Shown here piece after piece: positions 55,032 through 64,000 of a DNA stretch of 64,000 bases. The DNA is taken from assembly GCF_021390675.1 (NCBI RefSeq), contig NZ_JAJEJV010000004.1, positions 186,001-250,000 on the forward strand, given 5' to 3'. Below the pieces are notes generated by a model, which saw only the letters and a list, made by a program, of their open reading frames with translations, was not told the DNA's origin and made no database searches. This DNA is from Dyella sp. 2HG41-7. Its GTDB lineage: Bacteria > Pseudomonadota > Gammaproteobacteria > Xanthomonadales > Rhodanobacteraceae. The position numbers and the translations under genes were made by a program. Each line of letters starts with the position of its first letter. Position 1 is the first letter of the stretch.

Positions 55032-56906
55032 TCAGATTGAAATCAAGCGACCGATATCCACCACTTGGTTCGCCGGGATGCGCAAGTAGTCGGTTACGCG
55101 AGCGCAGTTGCGCAGCAGCATCATGAACACGGTGCGTATCCAGCGCGGAAGGCCGCGACCGTCGTCGCGCGCGACAATTTTTTCCAAGCCGACAAAATAG
55201 GTCAGTTCGTTAGGATGAATGGGGCACCCGTGCATGGCGATTTGCGCCATCAAGGCCGGCATATCCGGCCGCTCCATAAAGCCGTACGTCGCCGTCACCG
55301 ACCAAAAGTTGGGTCCTATCTCGGACAGGGCCAAGCGGTTTTTGGCTGGAATCCAGGGGGTTGAGGCGATTTCCAATGTTACCGCTAGCACGCGCTTATG
55401 CAGCGCCTTGCTGTGTTTGACATACCACTGCATCACCGGCGGCGTGGTCGCTTTGGCGCGCGTGAGAAACACAGCCGTGCCGGGCACGCGCGCAACACCT
55501 AGGCGCACAAGATCGTCGAGAAACACATCCACGGGAATCGGATCTTCACCGGAACGCAACGCGATCGCCACCACGCCGCGATGCCAGATGTACATCACCA
55601 GATACACCAGTGCGGCAAGCAGCAACGGCACGTAGCCGCCGTCGAACAACTTCATCATGTTCGACGCGAAGAACGATGCATCCACGATAAAGAAGGTGCC
55701 TGCCACCGCCGCGCTCGCGGCGATATGCCACTTCCAGATTTCGCGCATCGCGATAAACAACAATGCGGTGGTCATCAACATCGTGGCCGATACCGCAATG
55801 CCGTAAGCGGCGGCGAGATTGTCGGACTTGCGAAAGCCCACGGCCAAACCGATGGTCACTAGCATCAGCAGCCAATTCACCGCGCCGACATAAATCTGCC
55901 CGTAGCCCTCTTGCGAGGTTTGCGAGATTTTCAGGCGCGGCATCCAGCCTAGTTGTATCGCTTGTCGCGTCATCGAAAACGCGCCGGTGATGATCGACTG
56001 ACTGGCGATGATGGTCGCGATCGTTGACAAAATAATCAGCGGCAACGTCAACACAGGCGGACACAACCGATAGAAAATATTTCCGGTCGTCACATCGCCC
56101 GCCAGCGTGATCGCACCTTGACCCGCGTAGTTGAGCACCAAACTCGGAAACACCAAAGTCGACCACGCAAGCTTGATCGGGCCCGCACCGAAATGTCCCA
56201 TATCCGCGTACAGCGCTTCTGCGCCGGTGACGCACAAAAACACGCCGCCCAACACCATAAATCCGCCGCCGCCGCTGTTGAGCAAATAGTGCAAGGCGTA
56301 ATACGGATTGAGCGCCCACAAAATTGCCGAATGCTTGGCGATGCCCCACACACCCAACAACGCCATGGTGATAAACCACAGCGCCATAATCGGCCCGAAC
56401 ATGCGCCCGATACGGGCGGTGCCCATCGGCTGAAACGCAAACAACGCCAGCAGTATCGCTACCGTCAACGGCAACACGTAATGCTGCAGCGAAGGCGCCG
56501 CGATATTCAAACCTTCTAGTGCGGACAACACCGAAATCGCTGGTGTAATTGCGCCATCACCGTAAATCAGCGCTGCGCCGAACAAACCGGCAGCCACGAT
56601 CACCGGTCGCTTGCGACGCTTCACGCCGAGCAACGCCATCAACGCAAGGATGCCGCCTTCGCCATCGTTGTCGATGCGCATGGCGAAGCCCGCATATTTC
56701 ACCGACGTGACGACGATCAGCGTCCAGATCAGCAGCGAAATCACGCCATAGATGGTCTGGGGGTTATGTCCGCCCGTCATGTCCAGCACGGTCTTGAACG
56801 TGTACAGCGGGCTGGTGCCGATATCGCCGAACACCACGCCAAGGGCGCCCACGCCCGCTACCAGCAACGCGGGTTTTTGGTACGAGTGCGAGGCAGCTTC
56901 CGTCAT
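55032..56906 (-). CDS. kup: Kup low-affinity potassium transporter
   Basis: Potassium/proton symporter of 624 residues with 12 predicted membrane helices and a cytoplasmic C-terminal domain. Family marks: GVVFGDIGTSPLYTFKTV at the start, the GEGGILALMAL loop, GDGAITPAISVLSALEGL and PTLTLPLIILSTIATIIASQSIITGAFS-like helices. E. coli Kup is 622 residues. ATG at 56906 gives the normal N-terminus (an upstream extension exists). Divergent from dps. Confidence 0.95.
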   Translation of the reverse strand: MTEAASHSYQKPALLVAGVGALGVVFGDIGTSPLYTFKTVLDMTGGHNPQTIYGVISLLIWTLIVVTSVKYAGFAMRIDNDGEGGILALMALLGVKRRKRPVIVAAGLFGAALIYGDGAITPAISVLSALEGLNIAAPSLQHYVLPLTVAILLALFAFQPMGTARIGRMFGPIMALWFITMALLGVWGIAKHSAILWALNPYYALHYLLNSGGGGFMVLGGVFLCVTGAEALYADMGHFGAGPIKLAWSTLVFPSLVLNYAGQGAITLAGDVTTGNIFYRLCPPVLTLPLIILSTIATIIASQSIITGAFSMTRQAIQLGWMPRLKISQTSQEGYGQIYVGAVNWLLMLVTIGLAVGFRKSDNLAAAYGIAVSATMLMTTALLFIAMREIWKWHIAASAAVAGTFFIVDASFFASNMMKLFDGGYVPLLLAALVYLVMYIWHRGVVAIALRSGEDPIPVDVFLDDLVRLGVARVPGTAVFLTRAKATTPPVMQWYVKHSKALHKRVLAVTLEIASTPWIPAKNRLALSEIGPNFWSVTATYGFMERPDMPALMAQIAMHGCPIHPNELTYFVGLEKIVARDDGRGLPRWIRTVFMMLLRNCARVTDYLRIPANQVVDIGRLISI

Positions 56907-57092
56907 GGCGCGTCCTGACCTCTCTACGTTCCACGGGAGTCTAGCCGTGAAAAATGACACGAGCATCGTGAAGCATCATTGAAATACTTCCAAGACAGCA
57001 GTTGCCTGCGCTGGCGCGCTGGCCTAAGGTCGACAGACCCGCTTGTAGCCCCTCTCTCGTTCAACCACCCCATCGCAAGGAGAGACACCACC

Positions 57093-57632
57093 ATGGCCAA
57101 AGCCAACAAGGCCGGCAAAGCCGACAAAGCCAAGCAATTGCGCAAGGCGCCACTGAAAACGCCCAGCGCGCTCGGCGACAACGCACGTCGCGACATCTCC
57201 GCAGAACTCAACAGCTTGCTGGCCGATGTGTTCGCGCTGTATCTGAAAACCAAGAATTTCCACTGGCATATGACCGGTCCGCATTTTCGCGACTATCACT
57301 TGATGCTCGACGAGCAATCCGACGAAATCTACGCCGTCACCGATCCCGTCGCCGAACGCGTGCGCAAACTCGGGGGCACCACCTTGCGCTCCATCGGCGA
57401 TATCGCACGTCATCAACGGCTTTCCGACAACGACGCCGATTTCGTCACGCCTGCCGACATGCTGGCCGAATTGCGCGAAGACAATGCGCGCCTCGCCGAA
57501 TACATGCGTCGGACGCACGACCTGTGCGATGAATATAACGACGTGGCGACTGCGAGCTTGTTGGAAAATTGGATCGACGAAGCGGAACGCCGCGTGTGGT
57601 TCTTGTTCGAAACCGGTCGTTCTGGCGGCTAA
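57093..57632 (+). CDS. dps: Dps ferritin-like DNA-binding protein
   Basis: Forms a dodecamer that stores iron and protects DNA. 179 residues with the ferroxidase-centre residues in KTKNFHWHMTGPHFRDYHLMLDEQSDEI and DLCDEYNDVATASLLENWIDEAE. The N-terminal tail (MAKANKAGKADKAKQLRKAPLK) is strongly Lys-rich and may bind DNA. ATG at 57093 follows AAGGAGAG. Divergent from kup and convergent with the DoxX-like gene. Confidence 0.95.
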   Translation: MAKANKAGKADKAKQLRKAPLKTPSALGDNARRDISAELNSLLADVFALYLKTKNFHWHMTGPHFRDYHLMLDEQSDEIYAVTDPVAERVRKLGGTTLRSIGDIARHQRLSDNDADFVTPADMLAELREDNARLAEYMRRTHDLCDEYNDVATASLLENWIDEAERRVWFLFETGRSGG

Positions 57633-57643
57633 CTACGGCGTGC

Positions 57644-57675
57644 AAAAAAAAAGAGAGCCGCACAATGCGGCTCTC
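57644..57675 (-). terminator. Rho-independent terminator of the DoxX-like gene
   Basis: Ten-base perfect stem GAGAGCCGCA / TGCGGCTCTC with loop CAA at 57653-57675. On the minus strand it is followed by a run of nine T (bases 57652-57644). Serves the gene ending at 57689. Confidence 0.92.
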
Positions 57676-57688
57676 ACTGTCGTGCAAC

Positions 57689-58504
57689 TTAGTGTGTCGC
57701 GAGCGCGACGGTGCGATTTCGCGAACGATTGAAGGAAAGCCAAGGCGTCTGGCGATACGACGATGCGATGACCCATCCCGCGGCCGTAAACACGGTCGAG
57801 ATCATGATGCCCGTCCAGGTAAACCGTTGCGAAGGCGCCGCCATCACCATCGGAATCCACACGAATACGGTAAAGCCGCCCATCATCAATGCTTCCAACG
57901 TAGCGGCCAGACGCGGCAGCAGATCGAACGCAATCGCCAAACCGGCAACGATATGCGCGATCCCCGTGAAATACGCCCAACCTGTGTGATCGGGCAGCCA
58001 CGCCGGCACCATGGCCGCGGTTTCTTTGACATAGATGAGATGTTCCAGGCCGACCAACGGCACTGCTACACCGAAAGCAAGGCGTGCGATACGTATCGCT
58101 TTGGGGCCAGTAAGCGCGGCGATATACGGCTTGTCGTTTGGCGTAGCGCTCTGTGCGTACAACACCCAGCACGCCGCGACCAACGTAACGATTTCACCGC
58201 ATGCGCCCCAATTGACCTCCTGCGACGGCGCCACGATCACGTGCGGAACATGCAACAGCAACAACCACATCGCGGTGTAAATCGCCATCACGAAGGATGC
58301 AGGTACGCGCGTGCGCGGGATCAGCATGCCGACACCGCCCGCGAACATGATGACGCCGGAAATCACGGCGAGCACGGCGCGCGCCGGAACATCCGGCGGA
58401 ACCGGTTGCCATAAAAGGGCGAAGTCTCCGGAAAAAATACTCAGCAACCCCAGCACGACAAACGCCAAGGCAAACACCACGCGACCGGCGCCAGCGATAA
58501 GCAT
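57689..58504 (-). CDS. DoxX-like multi-pass membrane protein
   Basis: 271 residues with seven or eight hydrophobic helices, for example MLIAGAGRVVFALAFVVLGLLSIF and GIAHIVAGLAIAFDLLPRLAATLEALMMGGFTVFVWI; the latter fits the DoxX/DoxD type pattern in which helix pairs repeat. The two halves look alike, suggesting an internal duplication. ATG at 58504 has AGGAGG upstream. Divergent from the beta-lactamase gene. Function unknown; family members are linked to thiosulfate oxidation or envelope redox processes. Confidence 0.75.
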   Translation of the reverse strand: MLIAGAGRVVFALAFVVLGLLSIFSGDFALLWQPVPPDVPARAVLAVISGVIMFAGGVGMLIPRTRVPASFVMAIYTAMWLLLLHVPHVIVAPSQEVNWGACGEIVTLVAACWVLYAQSATPNDKPYIAALTGPKAIRIARLAFGVAVPLVGLEHLIYVKETAAMVPAWLPDHTGWAYFTGIAHIVAGLAIAFDLLPRLAATLEALMMGGFTVFVWIPMVMAAPSQRFTWTGIMISTVFTAAGWVIASSYRQTPWLSFNRSRNRTVALATH

Positions 58505-58701
58505 GCAATCCTCCTGCAGTGACGAATAGCTCATTCAAGCGGCCGCTTAGCGCCGTTCAAGAGCCAATTTGGACATTCGGGAGCAGGCCATTGGCGAGGG
58601 TGCCCGCAATTCGCCTCAACTCTCCCGTTTTAAGGCCTCGCATCGTTGTTAGGATCGAAAGCTCGCGCACGATGTGCACACGTAAGCAAGGTGACTTCAG
58701 C

Positions 58702-59571
58702 ATGGATCGTCGGGATGTACTCAAAGGCATGGCGGCAGGCGCGGCGGCGCTGAGTCTTCGCCCATCGTTATTGTTCGCGGCCGGTGCGACAAAGGCCGAT
58801 GTGCAATTGGCGGCGCTGGAACGTCGTTACGGCGGCCGACTCGGCGTCGCGATTCTGGACACGGGCACCGGACAACACGCGGGTCACCGCGCGGACGAAC
58901 GCTTTCTCTTATGCAGCACGTTCAAGATGCTGCTTGCGGCGGCGGTGCTATCGCGCGTGGACCACGGACAAGAGCAGCTCGACCGTCGCCTTGTCTTCGA
59001 CCAGAACACCGTACTCGAATACGCGCCCATCACCAGCCAGCATGTCGGTCCGCCCGGCATGACGATCGCCGAACTCTGCAGCGCGGCGGTGTCGCTTAGC
59101 GACAACACGGCCGCCAATGTGTTGATGGCGCATCTGGGCGGTCCATCGGTGGTGACGAATTTCGCCCGACAACTGGGCGACACGATCACGCGCCTGGATC
59201 GCATCGAGCCGGAACTCAACCGACCCACGCCCGGTGGCGTCAGCGACACCACCACGCCGCGCGCCATGCTGTCGAATCTGCAAACCTTGATGCTCAATCA
59301 TGGGCTTTCCGACGCGTCCCGCCAGCAATTGACCGCATGGATGCTCGCCACCAGCACCGGCAAGAAATTGGTGCGCGCGGGCGTTCCCGCGGATTGGCGC
59401 GTCGGCGAAAAAACCGGTAGCGGCGTAACGCAGAACAACGATGTCGCCATCATGTGGCCGCCGGCACGCAAACCGCTGCTGATCGCGGCGTATTACGAAA
59501 ACACTGAAAAAGACAGCGACGGCCGCAGCGCGGTGCTGGCGGAAGTCGGTCGCATCGTCGCTACGCTCTAA
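58702..59571 (+). CDS. Class A beta-lactamase
   Basis: Hydrolyses beta-lactams in the periplasm through an acyl-enzyme. 289 residues. Active-site motifs are intact: CSTFK with Ser72 and Lys75, SDN at about 130 (SLSDNTAANVL), the omega-loop general base Glu in RIEPELN, and KTGSG. Cys before the nucleophile occurs without the matching Cys after KTG, so no carbapenemase-type disulfide is formed. The N-terminus MDRRDVLKGMAAGAAALSL has a twin-arginine signal and predicts Tat export. ATG at 58702; an upstream ATG (58672) would add residues. No ampR regulator is beside it. Confidence 0.93.
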   Translation: MDRRDVLKGMAAGAAALSLRPSLLFAAGATKADVQLAALERRYGGRLGVAILDTGTGQHAGHRADERFLLCSTFKMLLAAAVLSRVDHGQEQLDRRLVFDQNTVLEYAPITSQHVGPPGMTIAELCSAAVSLSDNTAANVLMAHLGGPSVVTNFARQLGDTITRLDRIEPELNRPTPGGVSDTTTPRAMLSNLQTLMLNHGLSDASRQQLTAWMLATSTGKKLVRAGVPADWRVGEKTGSGVTQNNDVAIMWPPARKPLLIAAYYENTEKDSDGRSAVLAEVGRIVATL

Positions 59572-59578
59572 CGATGGT

Positions 59579-60136
59579 TCACACGTACGAATCGTTTTCC
59601 GACGGCGGCTTGGTCATCCGGTAATACAGCCACGCCATGTAAAACACCGCCAGCACGTGCCAGATGATGTGCACCAGCAAGGCCTTGTTGGCCGCGGTGC
59701 CCCAGGCCGCCTCGGAAAACCGCAACGCATCGTAGGGCAGAGAGATCAACTGATAGACGCCGAGAAAACACAGCGCCGCTTTGCCGGGTTTCATCCACAA
59801 CCACACCAGGCCGATCGCTAGCCACGTCGCGTCGAACAACGCGGGCGAAAGGTACTGGCCGGTCAACAGCATGCCAATTACAAACCACGCAAAGTGTCCG
59901 GCTTGCACGCAGAACGACGGCAAGATGGCCTGTCGCGCCTCGCCGAAAAGCATTTTGCCCGCGGCCCACACCGCCGCCGTCGCGATCAACGGCCATAGCA
60001 AAATCACACCGGTATACATGCCCACCGCCCAGCCGCCGATGGCGGCGGCGACGCTCGCCGCTTTCATCGTCGTGCCGATGGCATCGTCGCGTGCCGACGC
60101 GGACCGTTTGGTGCGCATGGATTCTTCTGGATTCAC
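59579..60136 (-). CDS. Small multi-pass membrane protein, unknown
   Basis: 185 residues with four to five hydrophobic helices (about 24-45, 48-66, 78-96, 102-125 and 148-170). No family recognised. Its ATG overlaps the stop of the flavin monooxygenase gene by four bases (ATGA), so the pair is translationally coupled. It converges on the beta-lactamase gene with 7 bases between stops. Confidence 0.72.
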   Translation of the reverse strand: MNPEESMRTKRSASARDDAIGTTMKAASVAAAIGGWAVGMYTGVILLWPLIATAAVWAAGKMLFGEARQAILPSFCVQAGHFAWFVIGMLLTGQYLSPALFDATWLAIGLVWLWMKPGKAALCFLGVYQLISLPYDALRFSEAAWGTAANKALLVHIIWHVLAVFYMAWLYYRMTKPPSENDSYV

Positions 60137-61713
60137 CGATTTTCCCCTGTACGCGCCACGGCATCGGATCGTGGAGAAGACATCGCGCGCGATGCGCGAA
60201 GCTTAATGCCTCGGGAAGTAAAATAGTTGTCTACGGCGTCAGGAAAACCCGAGGTTTCCGCCAGTGCGACATAGGTATCGGGCCGAATCAGGTACAGCGC
60301 GTTGCGCGCAAAACCGGCCGCTTCGTAGTCCGCACGCCAATCGAATACCTGCAACGAAATGTCGCGTTCGGCGCACCAGTCACGCAAGGTCGCGTTCGCT
60401 TCGCCATATACGTGCACCTGCCATGTCATCGATGCCAGGCTGGAAAAGTTATCGCCGGTTGCGGTTCTCACCCAGGGCAGACGGTCGCCGCCGTGCACGA
60501 CGCCGGCCGAGCCCGAGCTCAGCGGACCCTCGCGATAATTGAGCGTGATTTGCGACACGGTGCGAAACAGAAACTCGCGCGCGCGCTCAATACGCATCAC
60601 GGCCGGAAACACGAATGGCGCCATGCGCGTGCGCACGATTTCGGCAATCGGACCATCGGATGTGACAAACGTAAACACGCGATCGGTGGTGGCGACCAGC
60701 CGGCGCGCAAAAACGATGCGTTCGGCTTCGTAACTGTCGAGCAGGCGATCGGGCGCTTGCCCCGTCACCACGGCGGCCAGCTTCCAGGCGAGATTGATCG
60801 CATCGCCAATGCCGGTATTCATGCCTTGACCGCCGGCCGGGCTGTGAATATGCGCCGCATCGCCGAGTAGAAACACGCGTCCCTTGCGGAAATGTTCAGT
60901 CACGCGATGGTGCACGCGATAGGTGGAAAACCAGTTCACCTTATGCACCGTCACTTTCAAATGCTCGATCGCGCGCGCGCTCACGTCTTCGAACTTCAGC
61001 GTCTCGGCATGTTCGGCGCGTTCGTCGCGCACCGTGCCGATCAAGCGCGCGCGACCTTCGCCGGACAGCGGAAAAACGCCGAGAAAATCAGCCTCGTCCA
61101 AATCCATTTGAAACTCGCCATCCAGCGCCGGGCCGGATGCGTCCACGTCGGCCACATAAAACACCTGCTTGTACGTGCCGCCCGGAAAACCCGTGCCGAT
61201 CGTTTCGCGCACCAACGAACGCGCGCCGTCGCAACCGGCCAGATAAGCCGCTTCCCACGTTTGCTCTTTGCCATCGGGGCCGCGCAATGTCGCGACCACG
61301 CGCTCGCCCTCGTCGGTAAAGCGCAACAACTCGGTTTGCCGATGCACGGTTACGCCTAGCTCTTGCAACCGCGCGATCAGCAACCGCTCGTGCTGATCCT
61401 GCGGAAAGATGGTCAAGAAGGGAAACGGCGTGAGATCCGAACCGAGCGACTCGAATTCCACGCGTGCTTTGCGCTCGCCCTTCACCCACAAATTGACGGC
61501 GGGAACGCGATGCGCGTTCGCCACCACGGCGTCAGCCAGATCGAGTTGTCGATACAGTTCTAGCGTACGCGCTTGCACCGCCAACGCGCGCGATGTGGTG
61601 CCCGGCTCGGAGGTTTTGTCGAAGAGGTGAACGTGGATGCCAAGCTTGGTCAACCACAATGCCAGCACCAGGCCAGTAGGCCCCGCTCCTGCGATCAGAA
61701 CGTCGCTACGCAT
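60133..61713 (-). CDS. FAD-dependent monooxygenase (PheA/TfdB, class A flavoprotein hydroxylase-like)
   Basis: 526 residues: FAD-binding GAGPTGLVLALWL near the N-terminus, RALAVQARTLELY, the NAD(P)H-binding region DGARSLVRETIG and the second FAD motif GDAAHIHSPAGGQGMNTGIGDA. Such enzymes hydroxylate aromatic compounds; the substrate is not visible from sequence and no ring-cleavage genes are adjacent. Coupled to the membrane protein gene through a four-base overlap. Lies 46 bases before the response-regulator gene on the same strand. Confidence 0.9.
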   Translation of the reverse strand: MRSDVLIAGAGPTGLVLALWLTKLGIHVHLFDKTSEPGTTSRALAVQARTLELYRQLDLADAVVANAHRVPAVNLWVKGERKARVEFESLGSDLTPFPFLTIFPQDQHERLLIARLQELGVTVHRQTELLRFTDEGERVVATLRGPDGKEQTWEAAYLAGCDGARSLVRETIGTGFPGGTYKQVFYVADVDASGPALDGEFQMDLDEADFLGVFPLSGEGRARLIGTVRDERAEHAETLKFEDVSARAIEHLKVTVHKVNWFSTYRVHHRVTEHFRKGRVFLLGDAAHIHSPAGGQGMNTGIGDAINLAWKLAAVVTGQAPDRLLDSYEAERIVFARRLVATTDRVFTFVTSDGPIAEIVRTRMAPFVFPAVMRIERAREFLFRTVSQITLNYREGPLSSGSAGVVHGGDRLPWVRTATGDNFSSLASMTWQVHVYGEANATLRDWCAERDISLQVFDWRADYEAAGFARNALYLIRPDTYVALAETSGFPDAVDNYFTSRGIKLRASRAMSSPRSDAVARTGENR

Positions 61714-61759
61714 GTCCTGTACCTCGCGATGACAGGCGGCGCCGGCGGCGCCGCTATCG

Positions 61760-62449
61760 TCACTCGATTTCCAGCTTGTAGCCTACTCCATAGATCGAGC
61801 GGATCGGATCTTGTCCCGGCGACGCCTGCTCCAATTTGCGACGCAAGTTCTTGATATGGCTGTCGACCGTGCGGTCTGTGACAACGCGGTGATCCAGATA
61901 AAGGTTGTCCAGCAGCCGGTCGCGCGAAAAAACTCGACCCGGATTGGCCGCCAATGTCTTGAGCAGACGAAATTCCACCGGCGTCAGTTCGAGCGAAATG
62001 CCATGGAACACGGCATTGTGCGTGGCCTCGTCGATGCGCAGCGATGCGTTGACGGTATCGATGGCGTTGCTGCGTGCGCGACGCAAAATCGCCTTCACCC
62101 GCGCCACCACTTCGCGCGGACTAAAGGGCTTGCAGATGTAGTCGTCCGCGCCAAGTTCCAGCCCAAGCAAACGATCGATTTCTTCCACGCGCGCGGTCAA
62201 CATGATGATCGGTATGTCGCTGAAGCTGCGCAGCTCGCGGCAGATATCCAAACCGTCGCGCCCCGGCAGCATCAAATCCAGCAACACGAGGTCGGGCGCA
62301 TACGTTTTGATCTTGGCAATCGCCTCGCGCCCGTCGGAGACCCACTCCGATTCGTAGCCGCCCGCACGCAGATAATCGCCCACCAACGCGGCCAGCTTGG
62401 GTTCGTCTTCCACGATCAGGATGCGCGCCAACGGCGTCGTCGTTTCCAT
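61760..62449 (-). CDS. OmpR-family response regulator (BaeR-like)
   Basis: 229 residues: receiver with phosphoacceptor Asp58 in [13 protein letters not shown], conserved Lys in [10 protein letters not shown], and a winged-helix DNA-binding domain ([46 protein letters not shown]). The best match by pattern is BaeR, which controls efflux and envelope-stress genes. It follows the kinase by one base. Confidence 0.93.
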   Translation of the reverse strand: METTTPLARILIVEDEPKLAALVGDYLRAGGYESEWVSDGREAIAKIKTYAPDLVLLDLMLPGRDGLDICRELRSFSDIPIIMLTARVEEIDRLLGLELGADDYICKPFSPREVVARVKAILRRARSNAIDTVNASLRIDEATHNAVFHGISLELTPVEFRLLKTLAANPGRVFSRDRLLDNLYLDHRVVTDRTVDSHIKNLRRKLEQASPGQDPIRSIYGVGYKLEIE

Positions 62450-62450
62450 G

Positions 62451-63962
62451 TCACGCGTTCTCGATGGGCAAACGGATCATCACCCACAACCCACCCAAAG
62501 GCGAAGGATGCGCTTCGATGGTGCCGCCATGCGTTTCCACAATGGTGCGACAGATCGCCAACCCCAGGCCCGTGCCGCCACTGGCGCGATTGCGCGAGCC
62601 TTCCGCGCGATAGAAACGCTCGAACAGGCGCGACAACGTCGACGGCTCCACGCCCGGTGCGGAATCCATCAGGTCCACGATCACGCTGTCGGACATCGAT
62701 CTACACACCACGCGCAGCATGCCGCCTGCATCCGTATAGCGCGCGCTGTTTTCGAACAGGTTGACGAACAACTGATGCAAACGCGCTTCGTCCGCCTGCA
62801 CCAGCACCGGCAGCGCGGGCAGATTTACTTGCAGATCGATATCCGCGCGACGCAGCCGTTCGCGATACGTATCGGCCACGCTCTCCAACAACTTGCGCAG
62901 ATCCACGTCCACTTTGCGGTAGATCATGCTGCCAACATCGGCGAGCGATAGCTGATACAAATCGTCGATCAGTTTGCTGAGCAGCTTCACTTCGCTCTGC
63001 AACGATACGATGGCATCGCGATCGAAGCGGCGCACGCCGTCTTCCAGCGCTTCGAGTTCGCCGCGAATAATCGACAGTGGCGTGCGCAATTCGTGCGAGA
63101 TATCCGCCACGAATTGCCGCCGCGCCCGCTCGTTCGTTTCCAGCACCACCGCCAGTTGATTGAAATCGCGCGCTAACTGGCCAAGCTCATCGTGCGACTG
63201 CGTCTCCACGCGCGAACCGTAATCGCCCTTGGCCAACGCATGCGTCGCCTTGGCGATGCGATGCACCGGCGTCAGCAACGTGCGCGCCAACCAGCTTGCA
63301 ATCAGCGCCGCCAGCAACAAGGCTGCGATGCCGATGATCCAGGTGGCGCTGTATTGCCCGTGCTGAAAACGCACATCGCCTACTTCAGTGACATCGCGAA
63401 GCGGCAACATCATCAGCCAACCGACGGTTTGTCCGTTGACTTGAATGGCATGCTTGAGCGAATGCGCGCCCGATACCACCGTCGGGCTGCCGAACAGCAA
63501 CTGATTCTGCGCATCCAGCAATGCGAAGCGAAAATCGGTGCCGGTGAGTTCGGTTAGCGACGTCGGACCCATCATTCCACCCGGCGCCGGCGGTCCGTGA
63601 CCATCGGGCGGCGGACCATTGCCCTGATCCGGAGGCCCTCCGGCATCGTTCGGCGGCGGCTGACCGAACGGTCCGCCATCGGCGACGCCGCGCGGCGGCG
63701 GCATGCCGGCGAAATGACCGGGCCGCATGATCTCAAACCACGCGCGCGGGTTGTCGCGCAGAAAATCCCAATTGCCATGCTCGCGATACGCGCTCGCCAG
63801 CGAAGTGGCCACGCTCTCCATGCGCTCGCTTTCCTGCTCGGACAGATAGCCCAGAAAGCCGTGATTGAAACTGATGCGCGCAGCCACGCCCATCGCCAGC
63901 ACGGCGAAAACGGCCACAGCGAGCATGGCAAGAAAAAGCTTGGCAGTAAGCCCAGGTCGCAT
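62451..63962 (-). CDS. Sensor histidine kinase (BaeS-like)
   Basis: 503 residues: first membrane helix about 6-28, a periplasmic sensor (29-203), second helix about 207-227, HAMP, HisKA with His290 in [10 protein letters not shown] and HATPase with [12 protein letters not shown] and GGTGLGLAI. The sensor contains an unusual Pro/Gly-rich stretch (about 86-133, many PPP and GG, with PPPDGHGPP) not typical for BaeS. Start ATG at 63962. Upstream genes, which may be its targets such as RND efflux, fall outside the window. Confidence 0.92.
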   Translation of the reverse strand: MRPGLTAKLFLAMLAVAVFAVLAMGVAARISFNHGFLGYLSEQESERMESVATSLASAYREHGNWDFLRDNPRAWFEIMRPGHFAGMPPPRGVADGGPFGQPPPNDAGGPPDQGNGPPPDGHGPPAPGGMMGPTSLTELTGTDFRFALLDAQNQLLFGSPTVVSGAHSLKHAIQVNGQTVGWLMMLPLRDVTEVGDVRFQHGQYSATWIIGIAALLLAALIASWLARTLLTPVHRIAKATHALAKGDYGSRVETQSHDELGQLARDFNQLAVVLETNERARRQFVADISHELRTPLSIIRGELEALEDGVRRFDRDAIVSLQSEVKLLSKLIDDLYQLSLADVGSMIYRKVDVDLRKLLESVADTYRERLRRADIDLQVNLPALPVLVQADEARLHQLFVNLFENSARYTDAGGMLRVVCRSMSDSVIVDLMDSAPGVEPSTLSRLFERFYRAEGSRNRASGGTGLGLAICRTIVETHGGTIEAHPSPLGGLWVMIRLPIENA

Positions 63963-64000
63963 GAAATAGGTGGGTGTTGTGGGGTCCCAATGGTCATTAG

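Noticed and set aside
54917-55126. 69-codon plus-strand frame before kup
   Set aside because: No ribosome site or family match, Arg/Ser-rich composition, overlaps the kup 3' end.

Overview
The window is a GC-rich chromosomal segment from a gammaproteobacterium, most likely Xanthomonadales (Lysobacterales), family Rhodanobacteraceae (Dyella / Rhodanobacter / Luteibacter-like). The reasons are the gene order (rpmH-rnpA-yidC-mnmE running away from dnaA-dnaN-recF-gyrB, then tonB-exbB-exbD-exbD and pdxJ), the PA0069-type radical SAM protein, the algZ-algR-hemC order and the Pseudomonas-type parS sequence. The genus is inference; no rRNA gene is present to settle it.

Layout. 1-3.4 kb: end of hslU, an unrecognised two-repeat protein, a YfcG-like glutathione transferase, a small exported LTXXQ/Spy-like protein and a ribokinase. 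3.4-7.1 kb (minus): mnmE, yidC, rnpA, rpmH. 7.1-13.6 kb: the replication-origin region, with DnaA boxes on both sides of dnaA, then dnaN, recF and gyrB. Two 18-bp perfect parS palindromes lie inside the recF coding sequence. 13.9-17.8 kb: an exported TPR protein and a TonB energy-transduction operon with two ExbD paralogues. 17.9-21.4 kb (minus): acs, an Sfp-type phosphopantetheinyl transferase and pdxJ. 21.5-28.9 kb: a membrane-anchored patatin-like protein, a radical SAM protein, an S9 peptidase, xthA and a UPF0149 protein. 29-34.6 kb: pirin, a short SPFH-like protein, rsmG, parA-parB, a GT2 glycosyltransferase and a DUF488 protein. 34.6-42 kb: a RssA-like patatin, a WYL regulator, a membrane protein, a DUF481 outer-membrane protein, hemC, the AlgZ/AlgR-type two-component pair and a carboxylesterase. 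42.2-51 kb: a second S9 peptidase, a siderophore-interacting ferric reductase with its YqjI-like PadR regulator, a DUF899 protein, an MFS exporter and a secreted S53 protease. 51.4-64 kb: two diguanylate cyclases, Kup, Dps, a DoxX-like protein, a class A beta-lactamase with a Tat-like signal, a flavin monooxygenase plus membrane protein, and a BaeSR-like two-component system whose target genes probably lie beyond the window.

How the parts work together. The left third is the chromosome maintenance core: DnaA acts at the boxes around its own gene, DnaN/RecF/GyrB serve replication and repair, and ParA/ParB at about 32 kb should act on the parS sites in recF about 21 kb away. Iron and envelope functions recur: TonB-ExbBD, the YqjH/YqjI pair, Dps, the outer-membrane protein and two secreted or periplasmic peptidases. 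No transposase, integrase, prophage, CRISPR array, tRNA or rRNA was seen. The repeats are two REP-like inverted doublets. I found no clearly new multi-gene system. The most notable points are the coding parS pair, the membrane-patatin fusion, and the YqjI/YqjH module with twin palindromic operators.
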